Assembly (NCBI GenBank): GCA_934546985.1
Contig: CAKTEE010000020.1
Span: forward strand, 1 to 20,502
Source: an uncultured Eubacteriales bacterium
GTDB lineage: Bacteria; Bacillota; Clostridia; Oscillospirales; Acutalibacteraceae
DNA: 20,502 bases
Direction of reading: 5' to 3'
The position numbers were made by a program, and so were the translations under genes. Position 1 is the first letter of the stretch. Every line of letters starts with the position of its first letter. Under the pieces are notes generated by a model that saw only the letters and a list, made by a program, of their open reading frames with translations, did no database searches and was not told the DNA's origin. Shown piece after piece: positions 13,125 through 20,502 of this stretch.

Positions 13125-13907
13125 ATGAACCATACATTACAAACAGGGAATAAAACAGGCAGAATCCATCTGTTGGACGAACTGCGCGGGTTTGCATTGC
13201 TGTGCATGATTTTTTACCATGCTTTTTACACCATGTTCATGTTGTTTCATATGGAAATCGGCGCGCGGCTTATCCGCTTTTTTATGCCTGCGGAACCTTT
13301 TTTTGCCGGTGTATTTGTTTTAATTTCCGGAATTTCCTCTCATCTTTCCAAAAACAACTGGAGCCGCGGCGGTAAGCTTTTAGCGGTATCCATGCTGATT
13401 ACAGCAGTAACTATGGGATATGATTATTTCTTTCATGCAGGGACTACTATTATTTTCGGCATCCTCCATATGCTTGCGTTATCTATCCTGATTTATCAGG
13501 CAGTGCACAAACTTTTGAATAAAGTACCCGTACTTTTAGGTTTTTGCATTTTTATCCTTTTATTCCTAATAACTTTTCATATTTATCATGGTTACCTTGG
13601 CTGGGGGGATTGGCACATAAATTTGCCTGTGGCATGGTTTCAAATAAATCATTTCTTTATGTTTGGCATTGTTAACGATTCTTTTTACTCTGCCGATTAT
13701 TTTCCTTTGATTCCATGGCTGTTTCTCTTCCTTGCCGGAACCTTTTTAGGACGTTGGGCAAAGGATGGGAGATTCCCACAATGGACAATGCGTTCCCGAA
13801 TTCCTTTCCTGCAATGGTTGGGGCGGCATTCTCTTGTTATTTATATTTTTCATCAGCCTGTCATTTATGCTATTTTACTCCTGCTTTCTGCATTCATGGA
13901 CCAATAA
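13125..13907 (+). CDS. DUF1624 / heparan-alpha-glucosaminide acetyltransferase-like membrane protein
   Basis: A 260-residue polytopic membrane protein. After a short cytoplasmic start it shows the family signature HLLDELRGFALLCMIFYHAFY (residues about 15-35), a strongly hydrophobic body with about seven membrane segments, and the conserved end LQWLGRHSLVIYIFHQPV. Relatives are catalytic domains that move acyl groups across the membrane onto sugars, but most bacterial single-domain members are uncharacterised. The ATG at 13125 has GGAG 9 bases upstream; the ATG at 13110 overlaps that site and is not used. The gene is divergent from the thioesterase and lies 73 bases before the thioredoxin gene, with which it may share transcripts. 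Confidence 0.85.
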   Translation: MNHTLQTGNKTGRIHLLDELRGFALLCMIFYHAFYTMFMLFHMEIGARLIRFFMPAEPFFAGVFVLISGISSHLSKNNWSRGGKLLAVSMLITAVTMGYDYFFHAGTTIIFGILHMLALSILIYQAVHKLLNKVPVLLGFCIFILLFLITFHIYHGYLGWGDWHINLPVAWFQINHFFMFGIVNDSFYSADYFPLIPWLFLFLAGTFLGRWAKDGRFPQWTMRSRIPFLQWLGRHSLVIYIFHQPVIYAILLLLSAFMDQ

Positions 13908-13980
13908 TACCAAGGAACCAAATCTCCCCCGCGCCGATATACTATAGGTAGTAAACGAAAAAGCAAAAAGGAGACTGCTT

Positions 13981-14292
13981 ATGTCAATACCAAACCTGAC
14001 CCGGCATAACTTTAAAAGAGAAGTTCTGGATTCTGAACAGCCTGTACTTATTGATTTTTGGGCGCCTTGGTGCGGGCCCTGCATGGCAATGGCATCTGTG
14101 GTAGATGAAATCGCGCAAAAAAGAACCCATGTGAAAGTAGTAAAGGTAAATGTAGATGAACAGCCGGAACTTTCCTCTCAGTTTTGTGTGATGAGCATAC
14201 CGGCTTTTGTAGTAATGAAAGACGGCAGGGTGATTTCACAATCCGTAGGAATTAAAAGCAAGCAGGCGATTCTTGATATGCTGGAATCATAA
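13981..14292 (+). CDS. trxA: Thioredoxin
   Basis: A 103-residue cytoplasmic disulfide reductase. The active site is FWAPWCGPCMAMA (WCGPC, residues 30-34), and the cis-proline loop reads SIPAFVV (the more usual residue before Pro is Thr, so a small variation). VKVVKVNVDEQPELSSQF is the typical central strand-helix. AAAGGAG lies 7 bases upstream of the ATG. A TATACT at 13938-13943 may give it a promoter of its own; a perfect terminator follows at 14307-14341. No thioredoxin reductase gene is nearby, so it may be one of several thioredoxins. Confidence 0.93.
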   Translation: MSIPNLTRHNFKREVLDSEQPVLIDFWAPWCGPCMAMASVVDEIAQKRTHVKVVKVNVDEQPELSSQFCVMSIPAFVVMKDGRVISQSVGIKSKQAILDMLES

Positions 14293-14306
14293 AGAAACAA
14301 GCAAAT

Positions 14307-14341
14307 AAAAAACCGCAAAGTTAGAAACTTTGCGGTTTTTT
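14307..14341 (+). terminator. Strong intrinsic terminator of trxA
   Basis: A perfect 16-bp inverted repeat (14307-14322 with 14326-14341) has a 3-base AGA loop; its right arm ends in six T. The left arm begins with A-runs, so it may work in both directions, although no convergent gene is present. Confidence 0.93.
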
Positions 14342-14566
14342 ATGTTTGCCAAAAGGAGCTTTTATTTCTTACTCATCACTAAAAATTTTCTCCGTCACAA
14401 CCATGAATTTTTTGATAAAGAATTAATCTGCAACTTTATAAAGCTACCGTATAGATTATCAGCAATAGGACTTCTATCGTCATATTTTTAATTATCAATA
14501 TAAAATCACTCAGTGACTTAATTACAATTTTAAACATAAAATCCTAATAAATGACAGAAATATTAA

Positions 14567-14595
14567 ATGAAAACAATCACTTTTACAAGTATAAT
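14567..14595 (+). promoter_or_regulatory. Candidate promoter of the giant surface-protein gene
   Basis: A perfect -10 TATAAT (14590-14595) lies 17 bases after a partial -35 ATGAAA (14567-14572), about 70 bases before the TTG start codon. Confidence 0.5.
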
Positions 14596-14604
14596 TGAAT
14601 TAAT

Positions 14605-14627
14605 CTTGTTGTTTTGCACACAACAAG
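14605..14627 (+). promoter_or_regulatory. Leader hairpin upstream of the giant surface-protein gene
   Basis: CTTGTTGT (14605-14612) and ACAACAAG (14620-14627) form a perfect 8-bp stem with a 7-base loop, followed by AAATTTTT. It lies at the 5' end of the predicted leader and may protect the transcript or act as a weak attenuator. Confidence 0.4.
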
Positions 14628-14662
14628 AAATTTTTAGACATAAAGAAACGGAGATGACCTTA

Positions 14663-17600
14663 TTGAAAAAAGCATTTAAGAAAATCATTGCGGCAATGTT
14701 ATCGCTGAGCATGGTAATTACCATGAATGCGAATGTTCTTGCTGCGGCAAACGTATCAGACACAAACACAGTTCAGCTAAGTGAAAATTCAGTCGTCCAA
14801 ACATCAGCACCAGGTAAAATAATGATGCTGAAACTTAATGAAGAACAGGCATATCTGAATGGAAATATGATTCCAACGCTGGTCTATGGCAGCGGTTATG
14901 TTTCCAAACTGATTATGGTGAATGGTTCAACGCTTCTGCCCCTGCGCTTTGTTTGCGAGTGCCTCGGGTTTGAAGTGGGCTACAATGTACAGACCAATAA
15001 TTCCACCATTACGGACACCGCAAACGGGGTAAAGTTTGAACTGGTTACCGGAACAACGGAAATGTATAAGTATGACTTAGAGGGTAACCTTTTGGCAACC
15101 GGAACAGCGACCGCTCCAACCACCATCATAGAGGGCGTAACCCATGTTCCGGTACGTTCTCTGCTTGAAGCGATGGGATTTCATGTTTATTGGAATGAAG
15201 CCGGTTATGTTTTGATCTCGGAAAATCCGATGACTCAGGAGCAGTTTGAGGATTTAATCGCCTCGTGGGGAAAGACAGACAGCGAATATCCAGACTACAA
15301 TACATATACTGTGTTTTCAAAAAACACGGAAAATGATATAAACCTTGCCGTGAGCTCAACATCAATTAAAGGAGACGTGTATTCGGGAAGGGATTTTAAT
15401 TACAGTGGTTCCATTTTAAATATCGACGGAAAAGCGGATGCAGTAGGAACTAATAATATAAATTGTAATAATGTAACTGCCGCTGCCTTTAATAACAATG
15501 TTGCTCCGCTCGATATGCCGCAATGGGGAGAAGCTATTTTAAAACTGGCGGAACCCATAACTGAATATGAGGGAGACCAAGCCTTTGACGATGGCCAGAT
15601 GAATCTTGAACAATCCGTCAGGGCGTCAGGCAATTTGGAATTTAACGGTACCCGATTTACCGGACAAGGTTATGTCATTGCCGGCGGTGATATTGAATAT
15701 ACTTTGTCGGCGCTCAATAATAATGACACGTATAAATTAGCAATGTACTCGGAAAACGGAGATATTATCATCAACGGCAGTGACGCGGTTGTTAACGGAA
15801 TTCTCTATGCACCGAACGGCAAGGTAATATTTAATGGTTCGTCTTTGACGGTAAACGGAAGAATTTTTGCCGACAGTATCGAATTAAACGGCAGTATATT
15901 CAATTTTATAGGCATTCCTGAGGATTGGGATTTAATTGCCGGCGGTGTAGAAAAAACATGGACTACTGACAAAGATTTTGCAGAAGGCAGTTTAAACAAT
16001 GTAAGCCAAAGTACAGCAGACATGCTTACCATTTCACAAAAAACGGTTACCGGCGATGAAGGATATATAAAGGAATATATCAAAACCCAGGCAAAAGAAG
16101 GGGTTAAGGTAAAAGAAATCTCTGACACTTCCTATCTTACCGCTTCGGGCAAAGACATTAACCTTTCATTTGAACTCAGCGGTTTCGGTGACACGGAAAA
16201 CAGAGAAAATCCGATTGATTTTGTGTTGGTTATAGATGATTCCGGAAGTATGAGTGGTACAAGATTAAACAAAGCTCTTACGGCAGCCAAATCTGTGATT
16301 GATAAAATGGGAGAAAATGACCGATGTGCCATTATTAAGTTTAACGGAACAAGAATTGTTCAAGAACTTACTTCAGATAAACAGCTTTTGAAAAATAAAA
16401 TAAATTCAATTACCATAGGGACATCAGGAACGTTTATTGGACGAGGAATTTCCGAGGCAATAGGATTGCTTTCTTCGGAAGCCACAGCACGTTCCAAATA
16501 TATTTTCCTCTTGTCAGATGGAGAAGACTCTGATAATACCATTATTCATGAGGCTTCAATGGTGGCATTGATGAATAGTATACGTATCTTTGCTTTAGCA
16601 ATTGGAAATCCTAATGTTCAAATGCAGATGGTTGCATTAAACAGCCGCGGAATTTACAGGCTTGCACCGTCGGAAGACGACATTGCTGAAATTATGGATA
16701 TGTTTGCAACAGAAGTATTTGATACGGCAGGACGTAGTATTACATTTAAAACTACTGTTGCAGACCGTTCACTGATAGATACGAATTCAATTGTTCCTGC
16801 CCCACAGAAAATCCGGGAAAATTCCGATGGGAGCGTTACTCTTGAGTGGAAAATAAGCCGTCTTTCAATGACGGATACCCAAACAATATCACTTCCTCTG
16901 ACTTACAGCGGAGAAGAACAAGGTGTAAAGGATATTATTCGTGACACCTCCTGCGTATATTACGACAATACCGGCTACGCATCCGTTTTATACGGGGAAG
17001 ACTTAACCCTTAATATTGATAAATACCATACACATGGGACATGGTCTGCAGTATTTGACGGCAAAACACAGGGAATACGCTGGAAGAATATTTACTGGAA
17101 CGGACTGCGTCCGGATGACGGAAAAATCGAAGTTACTGCTTCATGTTCAAATGACGGGCAAAATTTCGGCGAACCGGTACCGGTAACAAACAACGTAAAT
17201 TTACAAGGCTTGAGTGGAAGATATATCAGAATATCAGCAGTGCTGAGAGCTTCCTCAACAGGCAAAACACCGGAGCTTCATGATATTACGGTGAAATCGG
17301 AAGGCTGTGATGTGCCGCAGAACGGCAGTGCCGCGCCTTTTATTAAAATCAGAAGTAAGGGAACTGTTCGTGCAGGTGTACCGCTGAATCTTCGTGCTGA
17401 GATTACAGATGAATGTTCCGGCGACAATTTGAGTGTAAATTGGAGTTCTAAAGACAATGCGGCAATATTTGAGAAAACTTCCGGCCTAATTACGTCCATT
17501 ACCTTTTCTCAACCCGGAACTTACGAAGTTACGTGCACAGTAAATGATGGTTTACATACCAATTCCACCACAGCCCAGATAGAGGTTATTGAAGGGGATA

Positions 17601-20502
17601 TATACAGTAACCTTGACCCCGATGCAAGAATTCCATCTCCATCACCGGAAACCCATACTGAACTTCCAGCAACCGTGGGTTTTAGACAGACAGTTAGCGG
17701 ACAAATTGAACTTTTAAACGATGCCGACGTTTCTTGGTACGGGATGCTGCTCAGCGATGGTACTGTTGCAAATGTACAACGCGATGGAAGCTTTTCTTTC
17801 GTTACCGGTTATTCGGCAAAACTTGTAACAGTATCGGTCTACGCATTCAATTGGGATGGAGACTATACCGTGAAAGAATACACCATTTCAATTACAGACA
17901 ACCAGCCGTCACTTGAAGTTAATGTGTCAGAAGACCGAGTCGGACAAGGTTCAACATCGCCATATTTTGAAGTGGCAACCGTTCTTCCCAAATATATAAA
18001 AGCAGATACATATAAATATACACTCAACGGAAAAGAATTGCCTGTAACACAAATTGTGCAAAGTAAATATTATCTTCCTACGAACAAAACGGGAGATTAT
18101 ACGTTTAGAGTTACCGCAGAAGCAACAACCGGGCAAATACTCACAGCAGAAAAAACCATATCTGTGTGCCCAATGGAAATTTCTATTGAATTAAACTCCG
18201 AAAAGGATACCTACCATATTGGCGACAGTGTTTCCGCGAGGGTGAACGTATCTTATTCATCGAACAATTATACCGCAACCTTAACTGCAAATGGGAACGA
18301 AGTCGCACTCAATAATTTAGGTGAAGGCGTATTCACTCCTTCCACCGTGGGTAAATATGAATTAACCGCAGAAGTTACCGATGACTACGGCAATTCTGCC
18401 AACAAAACCATCACAATCAAAGTCATTGACCCCAGCAATACGTTGGTTCCGCAGGTAACAATAACCTCTCCGTCCAGCGATGATGAAATTTATAAGCCTA
18501 CAGACATTATAGGTACCGTCACCTCCGAGGGGTTACTATATTATGTTCTGGAATATTCCCCTGCCGGTAAAGATGAATACCAAACGCTAAGTGAAGGCGA
18601 AACTGCGGTAAATAATGCGGTTCTTGGTAAACTTGATCCAACGGTTCTTCAAAACGGTAAATATGACATCCGTCTGACCGGATACGGCTCCAACGGTTCC
18701 AACAGTGACACGGTAACCGTAACGGTTGAAGGTGAAATGAAAATCGGAAATTATTCCGTTTCGTTTATCGACACAGAAGTACCACTTCTTAATTTACCGC
18801 TGACAGTTAACCGCACCTATGACAGCCGCATGAAAAATACTTCCGGAGATTTTGGATACGGCTGGGAAATGAACATCACCGACAGCTTGAAGCTTGAAGA
18901 AAACCGCGTACAGGGCGATGGCTGGACGTTAGTAATCCAGTCCAACTTTTTGCTGAATATATATCGTGCAACAGAAACAAAAGAGCATATAATCAAAGTG
19001 CGCTGGGGGAACGGACGTGTCGATGAGTTTGAAATGATAATTCCCGATGATATTACGACGTTTCCAATATGGGATTTTGATGTTGCTTATAAAGCAAAGC
19101 CCGGCACAACTTCAAAGCTGGAAGCGCTGGGAATAACAGAGCAATATTTCCTTGACAGCACAGACGGACTGCGCACGTTAGACGGAAAATTGTATTCTCC
19201 GCAAAGATACCGTCTGACAACGGAAGACGGCACCGAATATATCTTTGATAAAGACAAAGGCGTAGAGGAAATTATTGATCCTAAAGGCAACACAGTTAAA
19301 TTCACTCAAAATGGTGTGATTCACTCTGCCGGAGATGGTTTGACATTCGAGCGTGACTCTGAAAACAGGATAACAAAGATAACTTCAATTGCCGGAGAAG
19401 TCACATACAGCTACAATCATAACGGCGATTTAATTTCAGTGACTGATTTGGCAGGCTGCACGACACGTTTTGAATATGACCGGAATCATTATCTGACAGC
19501 TATTATCGACCCCCGCGGCGTAACTGTCAGCAGAAACGAATATGATGACAACGGGAGGCTTATCGCAGTCATCGATGCCGACGGGAACCGGATTGAATAC
19601 AATCACGATTTAGATGAACGCAAAGAAATCGTAAAAGACCGAATGGGTAATATAACTGTTTACGGTTATGACGAACAGGGAAATGTTACCTCGGTGACCG
19701 ATCCCGAAGGCAACACCACACGCAGCACCTATGACGAAAACGGCAATCTCTCAACAGTGACGGATCCCCTCGGAGGGATAACAAAATACAAATACGATGA
19801 AGACGGAAAGATTAAAAAAATCACCGCTCCTGACGGCAGAGAAGCAAAAAGCACTTATGATCAAAAAGGAAGGCTTCTTACACTGTCCTCCGGTAACCCG
19901 GAGTCGGGCGAGAGTATCGTTGCTGTGGCAATGTCATACACTTCCTTCGGGGCGCCTGAAAAAATTACTGACGCTGAAGGCAACGAAACAAACTATATGT
20001 ATAATGCAGAGGGTAACCTTTCAAGCGTATCCGATGCCATTGGAAAATATCTTACCGTTACATATGACAGCAAGGGAAATGTCATCTCAACCAAGAACGG
20101 CGAAGGCGCCACTGCCATTTATACCTATGATTCACAGAACCGCTGCATAAGCAAATGTATTTCACGCAAAAATTACTCCGGATCGATTGAATCAATCATG
20201 GAATCCTATGTATATGACAATGCAGGACGTGTTGTTAAAGTAATTGACGGGGCGGGAAATACAACATCCGTTGAATACAATTCCATCGGAAAAACCGCTG
20301 CAACCATTGATGAAAGAAACAATAAAACAACATACGAGTACGACAATGCGGGCAACACAGTTAAAATCACTTACAGTGACAACACATTTGAAACATTTGA
20401 GTATGACAAAGAAGGCAGAACAACAAAAGCTGTGAACCGCGCAGGCCGTGCTGTAACAATGACCTATGACAAAAACGGCAATCTTCTTACAAAAACTTAT
20501 CC
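14663..20502 (+). CDS. Giant secreted VWA-RHS/YD-repeat protein, C-terminus outside window
   Basis: The frame is unbroken from the TTG at 14663 (GGAG 9 bases upstream) to the window edge: 1,946 codons, no stop. Domains in order, by residue: signal peptide (1-28, ending NVLAAA); copper-amine-oxidase-like stalk domain (about 60-188, with TLLPLRFVCECLGF and HVPVRSLLEAMGF); Asn/Gly-rich beta-solenoid-like region (about 235-420, VNGILYAPNG, VNGRIFADSIELNGS); von Willebrand A domain (about 517-690) with MIDAS D525-x-S527-x-S529 and LLSDGEDSD; discoidin-like domain (about 766-880); Ig/PKD-like domains (about 890-1355); RHS entry domain (from about 1360, LNLPLTVNRTYDSRM, FGYGWEMN); then about 14 YD repeats from residue 1540. 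WapA-like RHS shells enclose a C-terminal toxin, so a surface-anchored or secreted toxin is the best guess; an adhesin is the alternative. No immunity gene is visible. Confidence 0.9.
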   Translation, partial: MKKAFKKIIAAMLSLSMVITMNANVLAAANVSDTNTVQLSENSVVQTSAPGKIMMLKLNEEQAYLNGNMIPTLVYGSGYVSKLIMVNGSTLLPLRFVCECLGFEVGYNVQTNNSTITDTANGVKFELVTGTTEMYKYDLEGNLLATGTATAPTTIIEGVTHVPVRSLLEAMGFHVYWNEAGYVLISENPMTQEQFEDLIASWGKTDSEYPDYNTYTVFSKNTENDINLAVSSTSIKGDVYSGRDFNYSGSILNIDGKADAVGTNNINCNNVTAAAFNNNVAPLDMPQWGEAILKLAEPITEYEGDQAFDDGQMNLEQSVRASGNLEFNGTRFTGQGYVIAGGDIEYTLSALNNNDTYKLAMYSENGDIIINGSDAVVNGILYAPNGKVIFNGSSLTVNGRIFADSIELNGSIFNFIGIPEDWDLIAGGVEKTWTTDKDFAEGSLNNVSQSTADMLTISQKTVTGDEGYIKEYIKTQAKEGVKVKEISDTSYLTASGKDINLSFELSGFGDTENRENPIDFVLVIDDSGSMSGTRLNKALTAAKSVIDKMGENDRCAIIKFNGTRIVQELTSDKQLLKNKINSITIGTSGTFIGRGISEAIGLLSSEATARSKYIFLLSDGEDSDNTIIHEASMVALMNSIRIFALAIGNPNVQMQMVALNSRGIYRLAPSEDDIAEIMDMFATEVFDTAGRSITFKTTVADRSLIDTNSIVPAPQKIRENSDGSVTLEWKISRLSMTDTQTISLPLTYSGEEQGVKDIIRDTSCVYYDNTGYASVLYGEDLTLNIDKYHTHGTWSAVFDGKTQGIRWKNIYWNGLRPDDGKIEVTASCSNDGQNFGEPVPVTNNVNLQGLSGRYIRISAVLRASSTGKTPELHDITVKSEGCDVPQNGSAAPFIKIRSKGTVRAGVPLNLRAEITDECSGDNLSVNWSSKDNAAIFEKTSGLITSITFSQPGTYEVTCTVNDGLHTNSTTAQIEVIEGDIYSNLDPDARIPSPSPETHTELPATVGFRQTVSGQIELLNDADVSWYGMLLSDGTVANVQRDGSFSFVTGYSAKLVTVSVYAFNWDGDYTVKEYTISITDNQPSLEVNVSEDRVGQGSTSPYFEVATVLPKYIKADTYKYTLNGKELPVTQIVQSKYYLPTNKTGDYTFRVTAEATTGQILTAEKTISVCPMEISIELNSEKDTYHIGDSVSARVNVSYSSNNYTATLTANGNEVALNNLGEGVFTPSTVGKYELTAEVTDDYGNSANKTITIKVIDPSNTLVPQVTITSPSSDDEIYKPTDIIGTVTSEGLLYYVLEYSPAGKDEYQTLSEGETAVNNAVLGKLDPTVLQNGKYDIRLTGYGSNGSNSDTVTVTVEGEMKIGNYSVSFIDTEVPLLNLPLTVNRTYDSRMKNTSGDFGYGWEMNITDSLKLEENRVQGDGWTLVIQSNFLLNIYRATETKEHIIKVRWGNGRVDEFEMIIPDDITTFPIWDFDVAYKAKPGTTSKLEALGITEQYFLDSTDGLRTLDGKLYSPQRYRLTTEDGTEYIFDKDKGVEEIIDPKGNTVKFTQNGVIHSAGDGLTFERDSENRITKITSIAGEVTYSYNHNGDLISVTDLAGCTTRFEYDRNHYLTAIIDPRGVTVSRNEYDDNGRLIAVIDADGNRIEYNHDLDERKEIVKDRMGNITVYGYDEQGNVTSVTDPEGNTTRSTYDENGNLSTVTDPLGGITKYKYDEDGKIKKITAPDGREAKSTYDQKGRLLTLSSGNPESGESIVAVAMSYTSFGAPEKITDAEGNETNYMYNAEGNLSSVSDAIGKYLTVTYDSKGNVISTKNGEGATAIYTYDSQNRCISKCISRKNYSGSIESIMESYVYDNAGRVVKVIDGAGNTTSVEYNSIGKTAATIDERNNKTTYEYDNAGNTVKITYSDNTFETFEYDKEGRTTKAVNRAGRAVTMTYDKNGNLLTKTY
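19280..20502 (+). repeat. Tandem YD (RHS) repeats within the giant gene
   Basis: At protein level units of about 20-22 residues recur with the pattern Y-x-Y-D-x-x-G-x-L/V-x-x-V-x-D-x-x-G-N-x-T. Clear examples are VTDPEGNTTRSTYDENGN, VTDPLGGITKYKYDEDGK, ITDAEGNETNYMYNAEGN and VIDGAGNTTSVEYNSIGK. About 14 units are seen, still continuing at the right edge. DNA identity between units is low, so this is an old, diverged array rather than a recent expansion. Confidence 0.9.

Larger units (their letters stand above)
14293..14662. other. Intergenic region between trxA and the giant surface-protein gene
   Basis: It contains the trxA terminator (14307-14341), a promoter candidate (14567-14595) and a leader hairpin (14605-14627) for the downstream gene. 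The AT-rich middle part shows no riboswitch signature; I looked for c-di-GMP aptamer elements and did not see them. Confidence 0.5.

Noticed and set aside
14563..14769. Minus-strand open frame over the start of the giant gene
   Set aside because: It is the reverse image of the signal-peptide region and promoter; no ribosome-binding site.
19797..20435. Small plus-strand open frames inside the RHS region
   Set aside because: They are out of frame with the unbroken giant gene and have no independent start signals.
1..20502. CRISPR array, tRNA, rRNA, insertion sequence or prophage
   Set aside because: No spaced short repeats, cloverleaf sequences, ribosomal RNA segments, transposase or integrase motifs were found by reading both strands.

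Overview
The window looks like a chromosomal segment of a low-to-moderate GC member of the Clostridia (Bacillota), possibly an Oscillospirales-type gut or anaerobic bacterium. The grounds are strong AGGAGG ribosome-binding sites, frequent TTG and GTG starts, TTGACA/TATAAT promoters, an AbrB-like regulator with a CxxC zinc ribbon, a G5/3D cell-wall protein and the clostridial thiS-thiF-thiG-thiH-tenI gene order. The exact taxon cannot be read from the sequence. No tRNA, rRNA, CRISPR array, transposase or integrase was seen.

Layout. Positions 1-2900 hold an accessory-looking patch: a DUF2130 coiled-coil/nuclease-fold protein on the minus strand, whose promoter and leader recur at 1-90, then an XRE regulator and an AbrB-type zinc-ribbon regulator on the plus strand. 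3005-4312 (minus) is a secreted G5/3D cell-wall protein with a perfect promoter. A 960-base AT-rich gap follows, with an 11-bp-period array of TGTAA boxes and a perfect 20-bp inverted repeat, and leads to cysK (plus, TTG start). 6557-6889 is a small cupin (minus).

7181-10871 is a complete TPP-riboswitch-controlled thiazole operon on the minus strand: promoter, aptamer, terminator, thiS, thiF (with a fused ThiS-like domain), thiG, thiH and a gene that fits TenI (thiazole tautomerase) better than ThiE. These genes build the thiazole half of thiamine. No thiC, thiD or thiE is in the window, so the pyrimidine half and the coupling step must be encoded elsewhere or supplied by salvage. Divergent from this operon is a conserved-looking 53-residue protein.

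11229-12420 (minus) is a tight operon ylxP - thpR - ArsC/Spx-like. 12563-12958 (minus) is a hotdog thioesterase carrying the exact spacing of the FlK catalytic triad. Divergent from it are a DUF1624 membrane protein and a thioredoxin with a strong terminator.

14663 to the right edge is one uninterrupted reading frame of more than 1,946 codons, still open at the end of the window. It encodes a giant secreted protein: signal peptide, copper-amine-oxidase-like stalk domain, beta-solenoid-like region, von Willebrand A domain with MIDAS, discoidin-like domain, Ig/PKD-like domains, then an RHS/YD-repeat shell. The C-terminal end, where a polymorphic toxin would lie, is outside the window. This gene is the most unusual object here.
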